Source of the DNA: Psychrosphaera sp. B3R10
GTDB taxonomy: Bacteria; Pseudomonadota; Gammaproteobacteria; Enterobacterales; Alteromonadaceae
Reading direction: 5' to 3'
Assembly (NCBI RefSeq): GCF_018861025.1
Contig: NZ_JAHKQH010000007.1
Span: 177,357-241,356 of the forward strand
Length of the DNA stretch: 64,000 bases
A program made the position numbers and the translations under genes. How positions within the stretch are numbered: the stretch's first letter is position 1; every line of letters begins with the position of its first letter. The notes under the pieces are model-generated. The model worked only from the letters and a program-made list of their open reading frames with translations. It was not told where the DNA came from and made no database searches. This document shows positions 56,915 to 64,000 of the stretch, one piece after another.

Positions 56915-58628
56915 CTTCTAATAACCACCCTTTAACAACTTGTGACGACAACTCTGGTTCATTGGCAACTAATGCTCGGATTGCTTTGAGCAAGTCCTCA
57001 TCACCATGTAAGTCTGGTAATTGTAGTGAACCATCCGCTGCAAAACCAATGTCTTTTTCGTCAAATTCAGTATTGAGCATATCTAATGTTTCGTCGCCCA
57101 AATCTACACCGCCTAATGCATCTTCTTCATATTGATCCGACGTTTCTTCCGGATTCATTAATTTTTTCAACATTGGTCTAACTAAGAATAGGATAAGAAC
57201 AACAATAACCACCATTGACGATACAGTTTTAACAAAGGGTTGAAACCAATCTTGTTGATAGTATGGCTGTTCTACAGCCGTCATATCATCAATTTTATTA
57301 AATGGAATGGTAACCACTTCTAATGTATCACCTCGGTTTAAATCAAAGCCCAAACCACCTTGCAATAGACGGCGAATGTTAACTAGGGCTTGAGAAGAAC
57401 GCGGAGTTGTTTGAATCGTGCCATCTTCTGCTGTTGTTCTGACATAATCAACGGCAACCGACACACTTAATCTGCGCATCATGCCAGTTTGATTTTGTTT
57501 GTGGCTGATAGTTTGGTCTAGTTCGTAATTTCGAGTTTGCTCTTTATGACTACGACCACTTGCACCGCGTGATTGTCCGTCTGTGGCCTGCTCTGGGATA
57601 TTTGAATCTAGTGGTGGTTGGTTAGATAATGCACCTGGAATTCCTAATGCACCATTGCCCGTAGAATTATCTTCTATTAACAACTCACTGCGAATAGCAG
57701 GTAAGTCTGGGTTAAATGTTTTTTGTGTTTCCTGAACGCTGGTAAAATCCATTGTAACGTCAACTTGTGCGGTAAAGTTTTCAAGACCTACCACTGGTGA
57801 CAAGATAGAATTAATTTTGGCTAAGTATTCATCTTCACGTTTACGTTCAATTTCAAATTGCTTGCGTGATAATGCTGATAGAGAATTTTGAGACCCTGAA
57901 TTTAACAAACGGCCATTTTGGTCAGTCACCGTAACTTTAGCCGGTTCCATACCTTGAACGGCTGAAGCAACGATATCGACAATTGAATCAATTTCTTCTT
58001 CGGCCATCATACGACCACGCTTTAAAGTAACAACCACTGTAGCTGAAGGTTTTTTACTATGACGTGCAAAAATATTTTCTTTTGGGATAGCAAGTAGTAC
58101 TCGGGCACGCCCTACTGAGTTTAGCTCTTCGATGGTTCTTGCAAGTTGTTGTTCACGGCCATGTTTTAAACGTTCCGTTTCCATTCTTTGGCTAACGCCA
58201 AATCCAGAATCTTGCATTAAGATCTCAGACCCTTCATTCGGTCCTTGAGTTAATCCACCACGGGCAATAGATAATTTAACGTTTTGGTATTGATCCGCAG
58301 CAACCAAAATTGTGTTTTGATTCAGTTCATATTCAATTTGTTGGCTGTCTAAATAATCCAATGTCTCAATCAACTCGGCAGTTTCAAATTTACCGATTGG
58401 ACGTAATTCAGGTTCTTGTGACCAAATGATAATGAAAATTGCGATTGCTAAACAGATGGTTAACGCAACGATCATCGCCCCTTGTCGCATAACCTCAGCG
58501 CTAGAGATTGAGCTCATAAAGCCAGATTTTTGTTCCTCGACACCTTCACTCGCGTCCGTATTTAACGTAACAAGGTCGCTGGAAACATCTTGATTTGGTG
58601 CCACTTGGGTGGTTAATTCATCTGCCAC
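56907..58628 (-). CDS. fliF: FliF, MS-ring protein
   Basis: A 573-residue protein with two membrane segments (about 52-70 and 448-470), periplasmic ring-building domains between them and a C-terminal FliG-binding tail (ALVANEPELSSQVVKGWL). It lies 38 bases after fliE. Confidence 0.97.
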   Translation of the reverse strand: MADELTTQVAPNQDVSSDLVTLNTDASEGVEEQKSGFMSSISSAEVMRQGAMIVALTICLAIAIFIIIWSQEPELRPIGKFETAELIETLDYLDSQQIEYELNQNTILVAADQYQNVKLSIARGGLTQGPNEGSEILMQDSGFGVSQRMETERLKHGREQQLARTIEELNSVGRARVLLAIPKENIFARHSKKPSATVVVTLKRGRMMAEEEIDSIVDIVASAVQGMEPAKVTVTDQNGRLLNSGSQNSLSALSRKQFEIERKREDEYLAKINSILSPVVGLENFTAQVDVTMDFTSVQETQKTFNPDLPAIRSELLIEDNSTGNGALGIPGALSNQPPLDSNIPEQATDGQSRGASGRSHKEQTRNYELDQTISHKQNQTGMMRRLSVSVAVDYVRTTAEDGTIQTTPRSSQALVNIRRLLQGGLGFDLNRGDTLEVVTIPFNKIDDMTAVEQPYYQQDWFQPFVKTVSSMVVIVVLILFLVRPMLKKLMNPEETSDQYEEDALGGVDLGDETLDMLNTEFDEKDIGFAADGSLQLPDLHGDEDLLKAIRALVANEPELSSQVVKGWLLEDE

Positions 58629-58666
58629 AATATTGTCCTATTAATACTTGTTAATGCTAATTGAGG

Positions 58667-59020
58667 TTAAACAGGCATACTCATGATGCTTTTGTACGCT
58701 TCAACAAGTTTATTTCTAACTTGTACCGTTGCTTCAAACGCGATGCCTGCTTTTTGCGACGCTATCATCGTTTCAGCCAACGTTACTGAGCGGTCACCGG
58801 TTTCTAACGCATTTTTAAGCGCTCCAGCGTTTTGCTGTATATCATTAACATTGTTAAGCGCTTGACTAAGCAAGTCACCAAAATTTGCAGATGACGGGTT
58901 TGCTACTCTTTCACTTGCTTGAAATGGACTAATTTCAGCATTCGGCCGTATCGTTGTCCCAGAAACCTGAGAAGCCATGGATTGAAGTTCGGCATATAAG
59001 TTGTTGGCTTGAATATTCAT
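58667..59020 (-). CDS. fliE: FliE, MS-ring/rod adaptor
   Basis: A 117-residue protein with the FliE C-terminal SVTLAETMIASQKAGIAFEATVQVRNKLVEAY region. I chose the ATG at 59020, preceded by AGGTG, over an earlier in-frame start that adds 12 unconserved residues. It is the first gene of the fliE-F-G-H-I-J unit, with a sigma-54-like promoter at 59072-59087. Confidence 0.95.
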   Translation of the reverse strand: MNIQANNLYAELQSMASQVSGTTIRPNAEISPFQASERVANPSSANFGDLLSQALNNVNDIQQNAGALKNALETGDRSVTLAETMIASQKAGIAFEATVQVRNKLVEAYKSIMSMPV

Positions 59021-59071
59021 TGCATCACCTATTCGACATTCTTTTTCAATTGTCATTTATGTGTGTAATAA

Positions 59072-59087
59072 AGCATTATCAATGCCA
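59072..59087 (-). promoter_or_regulatory. Sigma-54 promoter of fliE
   Basis: TGGCATTGATAATGCT on the minus strand keeps GG-N10-GC with one mismatch in each element (TGGCAT and ATGC). The leader to fliE is about 40 bases. Confidence 0.62.
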
Positions 59088-59227
59088 AAGTGTAAGGTGT
59101 TGTATTTGTTGAACATTATTGTTAAATATGGACATTTCCTAAAATGTCATTAATTTGACTCGACTAAAAAACAATCGGTCTCATTAATTAATTTAAAGTG
59201 AACTGTGTCAAACAGATAGAAATTCGC

Positions 59228-59233
59228 TACAAT
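59228..59233 (+). promoter_or_regulatory. Possible -10 box of ppiB
   Basis: TACAAT lies 31 bases before the ppiB ATG. No good -35 is at the right distance, so support is limited. Confidence 0.35.
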
Positions 59234-59264
59234 CGCTGCAAATAGCATATTTGAGGAATATATC

Positions 59265-59759
59265 ATGGTTGTATTAACAACAAATTTTGGTCAAATTAAA
59301 ATAGAACTTTTCACTGAAGAAGCGCCGATCACAACCGCTAACTTTATTGAATACGTGAAATCTGGATTTTACAATGGAACGATTTTTCACCGCGTAATCC
59401 CTGGTTTCATGGTTCAAGGTGGCGGCATGTTACCTGGCATGGAAGAAAAAGATGGCAACGCGACAATTAAAAATGAAGCCAACAACGGTTTGAAAAACGA
59501 CCGCGGGACTTTAGCAATGGCTCGCACAATGGAACCACATTCGGCATCGTCTCAGTTTTTTATTAATAGTGTAGATAACGGTTTCTTAAACTTCCGTGCT
59601 GAATCTTCAGAAGGTTGGGGATACTGTGTATTCGCAAAAGTTGTTGAAGGCATGGACATTGTTGATAAAATTTCAGCAGTTAAAACGGGCCGTTCTGGTT
59701 ATCACCAAGACGTCCCAACTGAAGATGTCATTATTGAAAAAGCTGAAATCGAAGAATAA
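59265..59759 (+). CDS. ppiB: PpiB, cyclophilin-type peptidyl-prolyl isomerase
   Basis: A 164-residue cyclophilin with [13 protein letters not shown], the active-site Arg-Phe region and ASSQFFIN. There is no signal peptide, so it is cytoplasmic. GAGG precedes the ATG. It stands at the edge of the flagellar cluster, transcribed away from fliE, and lpxH follows as in many gammaproteobacteria. Confidence 0.96.
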   Translation: MVVLTTNFGQIKIELFTEEAPITTANFIEYVKSGFYNGTIFHRVIPGFMVQGGGMLPGMEEKDGNATIKNEANNGLKNDRGTLAMARTMEPHSASSQFFINSVDNGFLNFRAESSEGWGYCVFAKVVEGMDIVDKISAVKTGRSGYHQDVPTEDVIIEKAEIEE

Positions 59760-59768
59760 TAAGAATTG

Positions 59769-59789
59769 GCGCTTTGATTTTCAAAGCGC
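59769..59789 (+). other. Hairpin between ppiB and lpxH
   Basis: GCGCTTTGA and TCAAAGCGC form a 9-bp stem with a TTT loop. No T-run follows, so it may process or attenuate the ppiB-lpxH message rather than terminate it. Confidence 0.6.
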
Positions 59790-59803
59790 TAAGACTAAAT
59801 CCG

Positions 59804-60538
59804 ATGACAAACAGCTCATTAATTATTGCCGATCTGCACTTAAGTCCAGAACGCCCAGACATAACATCGTGTTTTTGCCAGTTTCTAGTCGATTCTAAAA
59901 ACAAACATGATTCATTATATATTTTGGGTGATCTTTTCGAAGCGTGGATTGGCGATGATGACATCTCCCCTTTTACAAATACCATTGCCAACGTCATTGC
60001 AGAATTTGCAGAATCAACCCCAGTCTACTTTATCCATGGTAATCGAGATTTTCTACTTGGAAAACGATTTGCAAAAAAAGCAAAAATGACATTATTGCCG
60101 CAACAACATCGTATCACCGGCTACGGCTATAACATTTTATTTATGCATGGTGACCAACTTTGTACTGACGATATCCCATATCAAAAGTTTCGCCGCAAAA
60201 GTCGAACTTGGTGGTGGAAGTTCTTAATCCAATGCTTACCTCTGAAACAACGTCGCCTTAAAGCAGAAAACTATCGTAAGATTAGTGTTGCGCAACAAAA
60301 GCATAAATCATCTGACATTATGGACGTCAATCCGACCACCGTTGATGCTGTCATGGCAAGTGAGAATGTAGATTTACTTATCCATGGTCACACCCACCGA
60401 CCTGAAATACATTCATTGCCAAATAATAAAATTAGAGCGGTAGTTGGCGATTGGTATACCCAAGGTTCGGTACTTACTTTATCTCACCAACAACTTGCGC
60501 TATCTTGTATATCGTTCAATGCCAAAAATGGCATATAA
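59804..60538 (+). CDS. lpxH: LpxH, UDP-2,3-diacylglucosamine hydrolase
   Basis: A 244-residue calcineurin-like phosphoesterase. The metal motifs are ADLHLSPERPD, LGDLFEAWIGDD, HGNRDFLLG and HGHTHRPEIH. It makes lipid X in lipid A synthesis. I chose the ATG at 59804, right before the first motif. Confidence 0.95.
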   Translation: MTNSSLIIADLHLSPERPDITSCFCQFLVDSKNKHDSLYILGDLFEAWIGDDDISPFTNTIANVIAEFAESTPVYFIHGNRDFLLGKRFAKKAKMTLLPQQHRITGYGYNILFMHGDQLCTDDIPYQKFRRKSRTWWWKFLIQCLPLKQRRLKAENYRKISVAQQKHKSSDIMDVNPTTVDAVMASENVDLLIHGHTHRPEIHSLPNNKIRAVVGDWYTQGSVLTLSHQQLALSCISFNAKNGI

Positions 60539-60575
60539 AAATTATAACGACAAAACTCTACACTAAGGACAAAAC

Positions 60576-62252
60576 GTGAAATTATCTTCAATCACATTGG
60601 CGATTTCACTCGCGGCGCTTAGCCTCACGGGCTGTAACAAACAACCAGAAAAACAAACTCAAATGACTCCAGAAAAGAGCGCGAGTACGTTACAAGCCGT
60701 TGACGAGTACAAAAACAAATTTGATATCTACACACCTGTCGCATTAACAGCCGATTTATCCACATTAAGTGACGACCAAAAACGAATGGTCGGCCTGTTA
60801 ATTGATGCATCAAAAATAATGGATGACTTGTTTTGGAAGCAATCATTTGGAGAAGATAAAGCCGAATTTTTGGCTCGGATAAGTGACCCAGATGCACGTC
60901 GATTTGCTGAAGTAAATTATGGACCTTGGGATAGGCTAAATGGCGATAAACCATTTTTAACCGGTTTTGGTGAAAAACCCCTTGGGGCGCAATTTTACCC
61001 AGCAGATATGACCAAGAAACAATTGACTGATGCCGTATTACAAGACGGTGAAGGATTGTATTCGGTTATTACTAGAAACGAAGATGGCAAACTGCAAGCC
61101 GTTAAATATTCAGTCATTTATCAAAAAGAACTCAAGCAGGCTGCTGATATTTTAGTTCAAGCCTCAAAATTAGCTGAAGACAGCGAATTTGCAAACTACT
61201 TAAAAATGCGTGCAGAAGCCTTATTAAATGATGATTACCAAGCATCTGACTTTGCCTGGATGAACATGAAAAACAATGCAATTGAACTTGTTTACGGTCC
61301 AATTGAAACTTATGAAGATCAACTTTTTGGATATCGTGCAGGCTTTGAATCTTACGTCCTCATCAAAGATCTGGCGTGGAGTGAAAAATTAGAGAAATAC
61401 GCCAAAACACTTCCAGAATTGCAAAAAGGCTTACCTGTTCCAGACAAGTACAAAAAAGAAGTCCCTGGCGCCAACTCACAATTAAATGCCTATGACGTTG
61501 TTTATTATGCGGGGCACTCAAATGCCGGCGGTAAAACAATCGCAATCAACTTGCCAAACGACGAACAAGTTCAACTGCAAAAAGGCACTCGTCGACTGCA
61601 GCTTAAAAATGCGATGAAAGCTAAATTCGATAAAATTTTGTTGCCAATATCGGATGTATTAATTGCCCCGGAACAAAGAAAACACATTACGTTTAATGCG
61701 TTTTTCAACAATACAATGTTCCATGAAGTTGCACATGGCTTAGGCATTAAAAATACCATTACAGGTACTGGTACAGTTCGCCAATCTTTGCAAGAACATG
61801 CATCTGCATTGGAAGAAGGCAAAGCGGATATTCTTGGCCTTTATATGATCACGCAATTGTTTAACCAAGGTGTAATAACCGAAGGTAAACTTGAAGATTA
61901 TTACACGACGTTTTTAGCCGGTATTTTCCGTTCAGTGCGGTTTGGCGCAAGTTCGGCACACGGTAAAGCAAACATGATCCGCTTTAATTATTTTGCAGAT
62001 AAAGATGCGTTCCAACGTGATGAAAACGGCCTATACCGTGTCGACATGGTGAAAATGCAACAAGCTATGACAGGTTTATCAACGTTAATCTTAACCCTAC
62101 AGGGCGACGGTGACTACGATGGTGTCGACAAGCTAGTCGCAACAAGTGGCATAATTAAGCCACAATTAGCGGCGGACTTAGCGCGTTTAACAACTGCAAA
62201 CATTCCGGTAGATATTGTATTTGAACAAGGTAAAAAAGTCTTGGGACTTTAA
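60576..62252 (+). CDS. M49-like (dipeptidyl-peptidase III family) lipoprotein
   Basis: A 558-residue protein with a lipoprotein signal (LTGC, Cys20), so it is anchored in the periplasm or outer membrane. His383-Glu-Val-Ala-His387 and EEGKAD (413-418) match the zinc site of M49 peptidases in the shorter HExxH form instead of the classic HExxGH. It likely cleaves dipeptides from oligopeptides. AAGGAC precedes the ATG. It has its own terminator and no evident link to the flagellar genes. Confidence 0.82.
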   Translation: MKLSSITLAISLAALSLTGCNKQPEKQTQMTPEKSASTLQAVDEYKNKFDIYTPVALTADLSTLSDDQKRMVGLLIDASKIMDDLFWKQSFGEDKAEFLARISDPDARRFAEVNYGPWDRLNGDKPFLTGFGEKPLGAQFYPADMTKKQLTDAVLQDGEGLYSVITRNEDGKLQAVKYSVIYQKELKQAADILVQASKLAEDSEFANYLKMRAEALLNDDYQASDFAWMNMKNNAIELVYGPIETYEDQLFGYRAGFESYVLIKDLAWSEKLEKYAKTLPELQKGLPVPDKYKKEVPGANSQLNAYDVVYYAGHSNAGGKTIAINLPNDEQVQLQKGTRRLQLKNAMKAKFDKILLPISDVLIAPEQRKHITFNAFFNNTMFHEVAHGLGIKNTITGTGTVRQSLQEHASALEEGKADILGLYMITQLFNQGVITEGKLEDYYTTFLAGIFRSVRFGASSAHGKANMIRFNYFADKDAFQRDENGLYRVDMVKMQQAMTGLSTLILTLQGDGDYDGVDKLVATSGIIKPQLAADLARLTTANIPVDIVFEQGKKVLGL

Positions 62253-62556
62253 CCCTAGTAAAACGCTCTATTTACCTATCAAATGCGGCTTAAATTCCAA
62301 GTGAGTTTAAGTCGCATTTTTTTAAAGTTTTGTTTTAAACGAATTTTATAAAGCTAAGTATTTTAGAATAGCGGCTCCAAAATCAAAGCCAATCACAATT
62401 CAAATGTTTGTCTTGATTTAACTTAGCTCCAACATAGACTAGATTAGCAATTCCAATAGTCACTAATCCAAAAGACCAATCTTTTAATTTAAGTGCATAC
62501 GGGTCACTAACAATTCCTGCCATTATCATTCAAGTCAGGGAATATAATTAGCCAAT
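62253..62556. other. 304-base spacer past the M49-like gene
   Basis: Apart from the terminator at its left end I see no gene, repeat or clear promoter. It separates + strand from - strand genes (convergent). Confidence 0.5.
62281..62323 (+). terminator. Intrinsic terminator after the M49-like gene
   Basis: AAATGCGGCTTAAA pairs with TTTAAGTCGCATTT (one G-T pair) around an 11-base loop, followed by T residues. Confidence 0.88.
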
Positions 62557-62880
62557 TTAATCTCTATACTCAATATTTAAAATATAAAGCAAGGTTTTAT
62601 GAAATATATAGCCACTAATGATTACCAATACTAAAAATGATATATGTGCAACCTCTAAGACTTTGACAAAAAAAGCACCTAAGCCCATGTAAATAAAGGC
62701 TTGTCCCCAGTTAAACAATTTAACATTTGAATCGCTTATTGAATTGAAAATAAAAAAGCCACCAATAATAGACATTATGCCAGTGATAAATAGTACGGGG
62801 AGACTTAAACCATAAACTCCTAATACCAAAGACGTTATTGCAATACTAAATGAAAATGGTTTCATCATTATAGATTTCAT
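62557..62880 (-). CDS. Small multi-pass membrane protein, possible immunity protein
   Basis: A 107-residue protein not recognised by name. It has three to four hydrophobic segments (about 9-47, 60-75 and 80-100) and a basic N-terminus. AAGGA lies 7 bases upstream of the ATG. It is the last of three small - strand genes after a microcin-like peptide; bacteriocin immunity proteins are often small multi-pass membrane proteins. That role is inferred from size and position only. Confidence 0.65.
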   Translation of the reverse strand: MKSIMMKPFSFSIAITSLVLGVYGLSLPVLFITGIMSIIGGFFIFNSISDSNVKLFNWGQAFIYMGLGAFFVKVLEVAHISFLVLVIISGYIFHKTLLYILNIEYRD

Positions 62881-63034
62881 AAAAATTCCTTAGTAGGGCT
62901 TAAGTATCCTTAAGAAAAGATTACCATTGCACACTATGCAACCAATATAAATTTTCTAATTAAAAGGCGTCCAAATTTCTAGCTATGCCTTGAATAACTA
63001 ACTTTAAGTTTCCCTAATATAGAAAAAAAACCTA

Positions 63035-63163
63035 TTACTTAACAATCATAAAAATAGAAATTGCAATTGCAATTGCCAAACAGATAAATAGTAAATTTCT
63101 ATTTTTAGTGCCGTTTTGATTCCACTTTGTTTTTTCCTTATTCCGCCATTGTTCAAATTGCAT
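63035..63163 (-). CDS. 42-residue single-pass membrane peptide
   Basis: A short protein with a charged N-terminal half (QWRNKEKTKW) and a C-terminal membrane segment (LLFICLAIAIAISIFMIV), ending in Lys. I chose the ATG at 63163 because GAGGAG lies six bases upstream; an in-frame ATG at 63199 would add 12 residues but sits in a hairpin without a ribosome site. It lies between the microcin-like peptide gene and the 107-residue membrane protein, on the same strand. Function unknown. Confidence 0.6.
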   Translation of the reverse strand: MQFEQWRNKEKTKWNQNGTKNRNLLFICLAIAIAISIFMIVK

Positions 63164-63190
63164 TTCAAGCTCCTCAATATTTGTTTTTAA

Positions 63191-63214
63191 TTGGCTCATT
63201 TTTACATGAGCCAA
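63191..63214 (-). other. 9-bp hairpin between small genes
   Basis: TTGGCTCAT and ATGAGCCAA are perfect arms around a 6-base loop, 8 bases past the microcin-like gene stop and over the alternative start of the 42-residue gene. It could limit read-through or translation. No T-run is present. Confidence 0.65.
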
Positions 63215-63221
63215 AATATGT

Positions 63222-63425
63222 TTAGTCTTCCAACAAGTCAGATATGTACGAATATGTAGTTGTTAAACTTACGGCAATCATGGCAATTGGAAACCAAGCT
63301 GGGGCGCTTCCGGCTACTGCTATTCCAGCACCGATTGTGACGATTGTTGCATTAGTTGAAATTGCAGTATCCTGGTCGACTGCGCCACTTACTTCTATAA
63401 CTTCATTTACGCTTAATTCACGCAT
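63222..63425 (-). CDS. Microcin-like peptide with double-glycine-type leader
   Basis: A 67-residue peptide starting MRELSVNEVIEVSGA. This matches the MREL...NE...VSGG leader of gram-negative class II microcins and similar peptides cleaved by C39-peptidase ABC exporters, with Gly-Ala in place of Gly-Gly at the cleavage site. The predicted core is about 52 residues, rich in small and hydrophobic residues with a Gly/Ala stretch (IGAGIAVAGSAPAWFP) and an acidic end, as in membrane-active bacteriocins. AAGGAGAG precedes the ATG, so it is surely translated. No exporter gene is in the window. It could also be a signalling peptide. Confidence 0.7.
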   Translation of the reverse strand: MRELSVNEVIEVSGAVDQDTAISTNATIVTIGAGIAVAGSAPAWFPIAMIAVSLTTTYSYISDLLED

Positions 63426-63443
63426 AATTTACTCTCCTTGTTT

Positions 63444-63492
63444 CTGACATTTTTGTCAGTTAGTTATTCGCTATATCAGTTATTGATATAGC
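63444..63492 (-). promoter_or_regulatory. Two inverted repeats in the leader of the microcin-like gene
   Basis: CTGACA/TGTCAG (63444-63459, 4-base loop) and GCTATATCA/TGATATAGC (63470-63492, 5-base loop) are both perfect. They lie 19 and 45 bases upstream of the ATG, so they are either leader hairpins or operators. Confidence 0.55.
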
Positions 63493-64000
63493 GCCATTTA
63501 TGGTCTGTCGCTTTATACAACAGTTCCAAATCTGTTAAACGAGACAAAACTGCTTAGCTTAAATAACAACATGTCGTTTGGTGATGATGGCATTAACATA
63601 ACCGGTTTAATTGGTCATATCTGCCCATTAAACATTTGGCTAACAACTCACCTCAACAAACCACTATCAATCCTTTGACTGTTTTAACGTTATTAAATTT
63701 AAGGCAGCAAATTAAAACCGTCAAGACGAGCTTTTGAGTTGAAAAATATTTTTCTATATTTAACAAACACATAAAACTTAAAAACTGTACTTTTCAATTT
63801 GAAGAAACTGACCTTTTTAGGTGAATTAACCTCCCCTTGAAATACCTTCAACCTCAGTAAATTTTGGCTAAAAAATATTATTTAACGTATTAATTAGACG
63901 TATTTCTTCGCTCTGTTTTAGATAAACCGTTAATGGCAAACTTGTGGGAAGGTCTAGATATCCAGCGCAGGCTCAATTTTTGGATTTTTGGATTTTTGGA
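63493..64000. other. About 500 bases without an obvious gene
   Basis: I see no convincing gene. A small inverted repeat AACAG/CTGTT (63519-63536) overlaps a TATAAA-like box on the minus strand, a possible promoter or operator of the microcin-like gene. The right end is a short tandem repeat. Confidence 0.45.
63977..64000. repeat. Tandem octamer repeat TTTTTGGA at the window edge
   Basis: Three perfect copies run to the last base, so the array may continue beyond the window. Confidence 0.85.

Noticed and set aside
63571..63678. 35-codon + strand frame starting at ATG 63571
   Set aside because: No ribosome-binding site and no recognisable sequence features.

Overview
This window looks like chromosomal DNA from a marine, polar-flagellated gammaproteobacterium of the Alteromonadales type (Colwellia, Thalassotalea or Shewanella-like). 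Three things point there: the AT-rich composition (judged by eye), the gene order cheY-cheZ-cheA-cheB-parC-parP-cheW-DUF2802 that marks polar chemotaxis arrays in Vibrio and relatives, and flagellar genes preceded by sigma-54 and sigma-28 type promoters. Genus placement is inference. I see no tRNA, rRNA, insertion sequence or CRISPR array.

Left part (1-15272): flagellin glycosylation and an unusual biosynthetic cassette. It opens with pseudaminic-acid genes on the + strand: the 3' end of pseG, an LpxD-like acyltransferase and pseI. A sulfotransferase-like gene follows. On the - strand lies a two-gene unit, comA (phosphosulfolactate synthase) plus a DUF4910 zinc-peptidase-like gene. Divergent from it is a + strand operon: a fumarate-reductase-type flavoprotein, a stand-alone [2Fe-2S] subunit, an argininosuccinate-lyase-superfamily protein without the usual SRND substrate motif, an acyl-AMP ligase and an acyl carrier protein. 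Facing it on the - strand come cysH (PAPS reductase), maf (flagellin nonulosonate transferase) and an AAC(3)-family N-acyltransferase. Together these suggest a pathway that I do not know to be described: PAPS to sulfite (CysH); sulfite + PEP to phosphosulfolactate (ComA); phosphate elimination to sulfoacrylate, a fumarate isostere (ASL-like); reduction to 3-sulfopropionate (FrdA/B-like); loading on ACP (ligase + ACP); N-acylation of a nonulosonic acid sugar that Maf puts on flagellin. The enzyme families are visible; the pathway is inference.

Middle part (15304-31736): flagellar filament, hook-junction, rod and ring genes, all on the - strand: fliD, flaG, two large flagellin paralogues (the upstream one with a sigma-54 promoter, the downstream one with a sigma-28 promoter), an unrelated DEDDh exonuclease, then flgL-K-J, an orphan 136-residue gene and flgI-H-G-F. 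The flg operon starts at flgF with its own sigma-54-like promoter; flgBCDE are not here, so the usual flgB-L operon is split.

Right-centre (31936-59020): chemotaxis genes (DUF2802, cheW, parP, parC, cheB, cheA, cheZ, cheY), fliA, flhG-F-A-B and fliR-Q-P-O-N-M-L-K-J-I-H-G-F-E, all on the - strand. CheA carries a triplicated linker motif that could be a multiplied ParP-docking site. fliS and the flrABC (fleQ) regulators usually found between fliD and fliE are absent from the window.

Right end (59265-64000): ppiB, lpxH and an M49-like lipoprotein on the + strand. A small - strand group follows: a peptide with a double-glycine-type leader resembling class II microcins, and two small membrane proteins. 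Hairpins lie in the leader region, and a short tandem repeat runs into the window edge.
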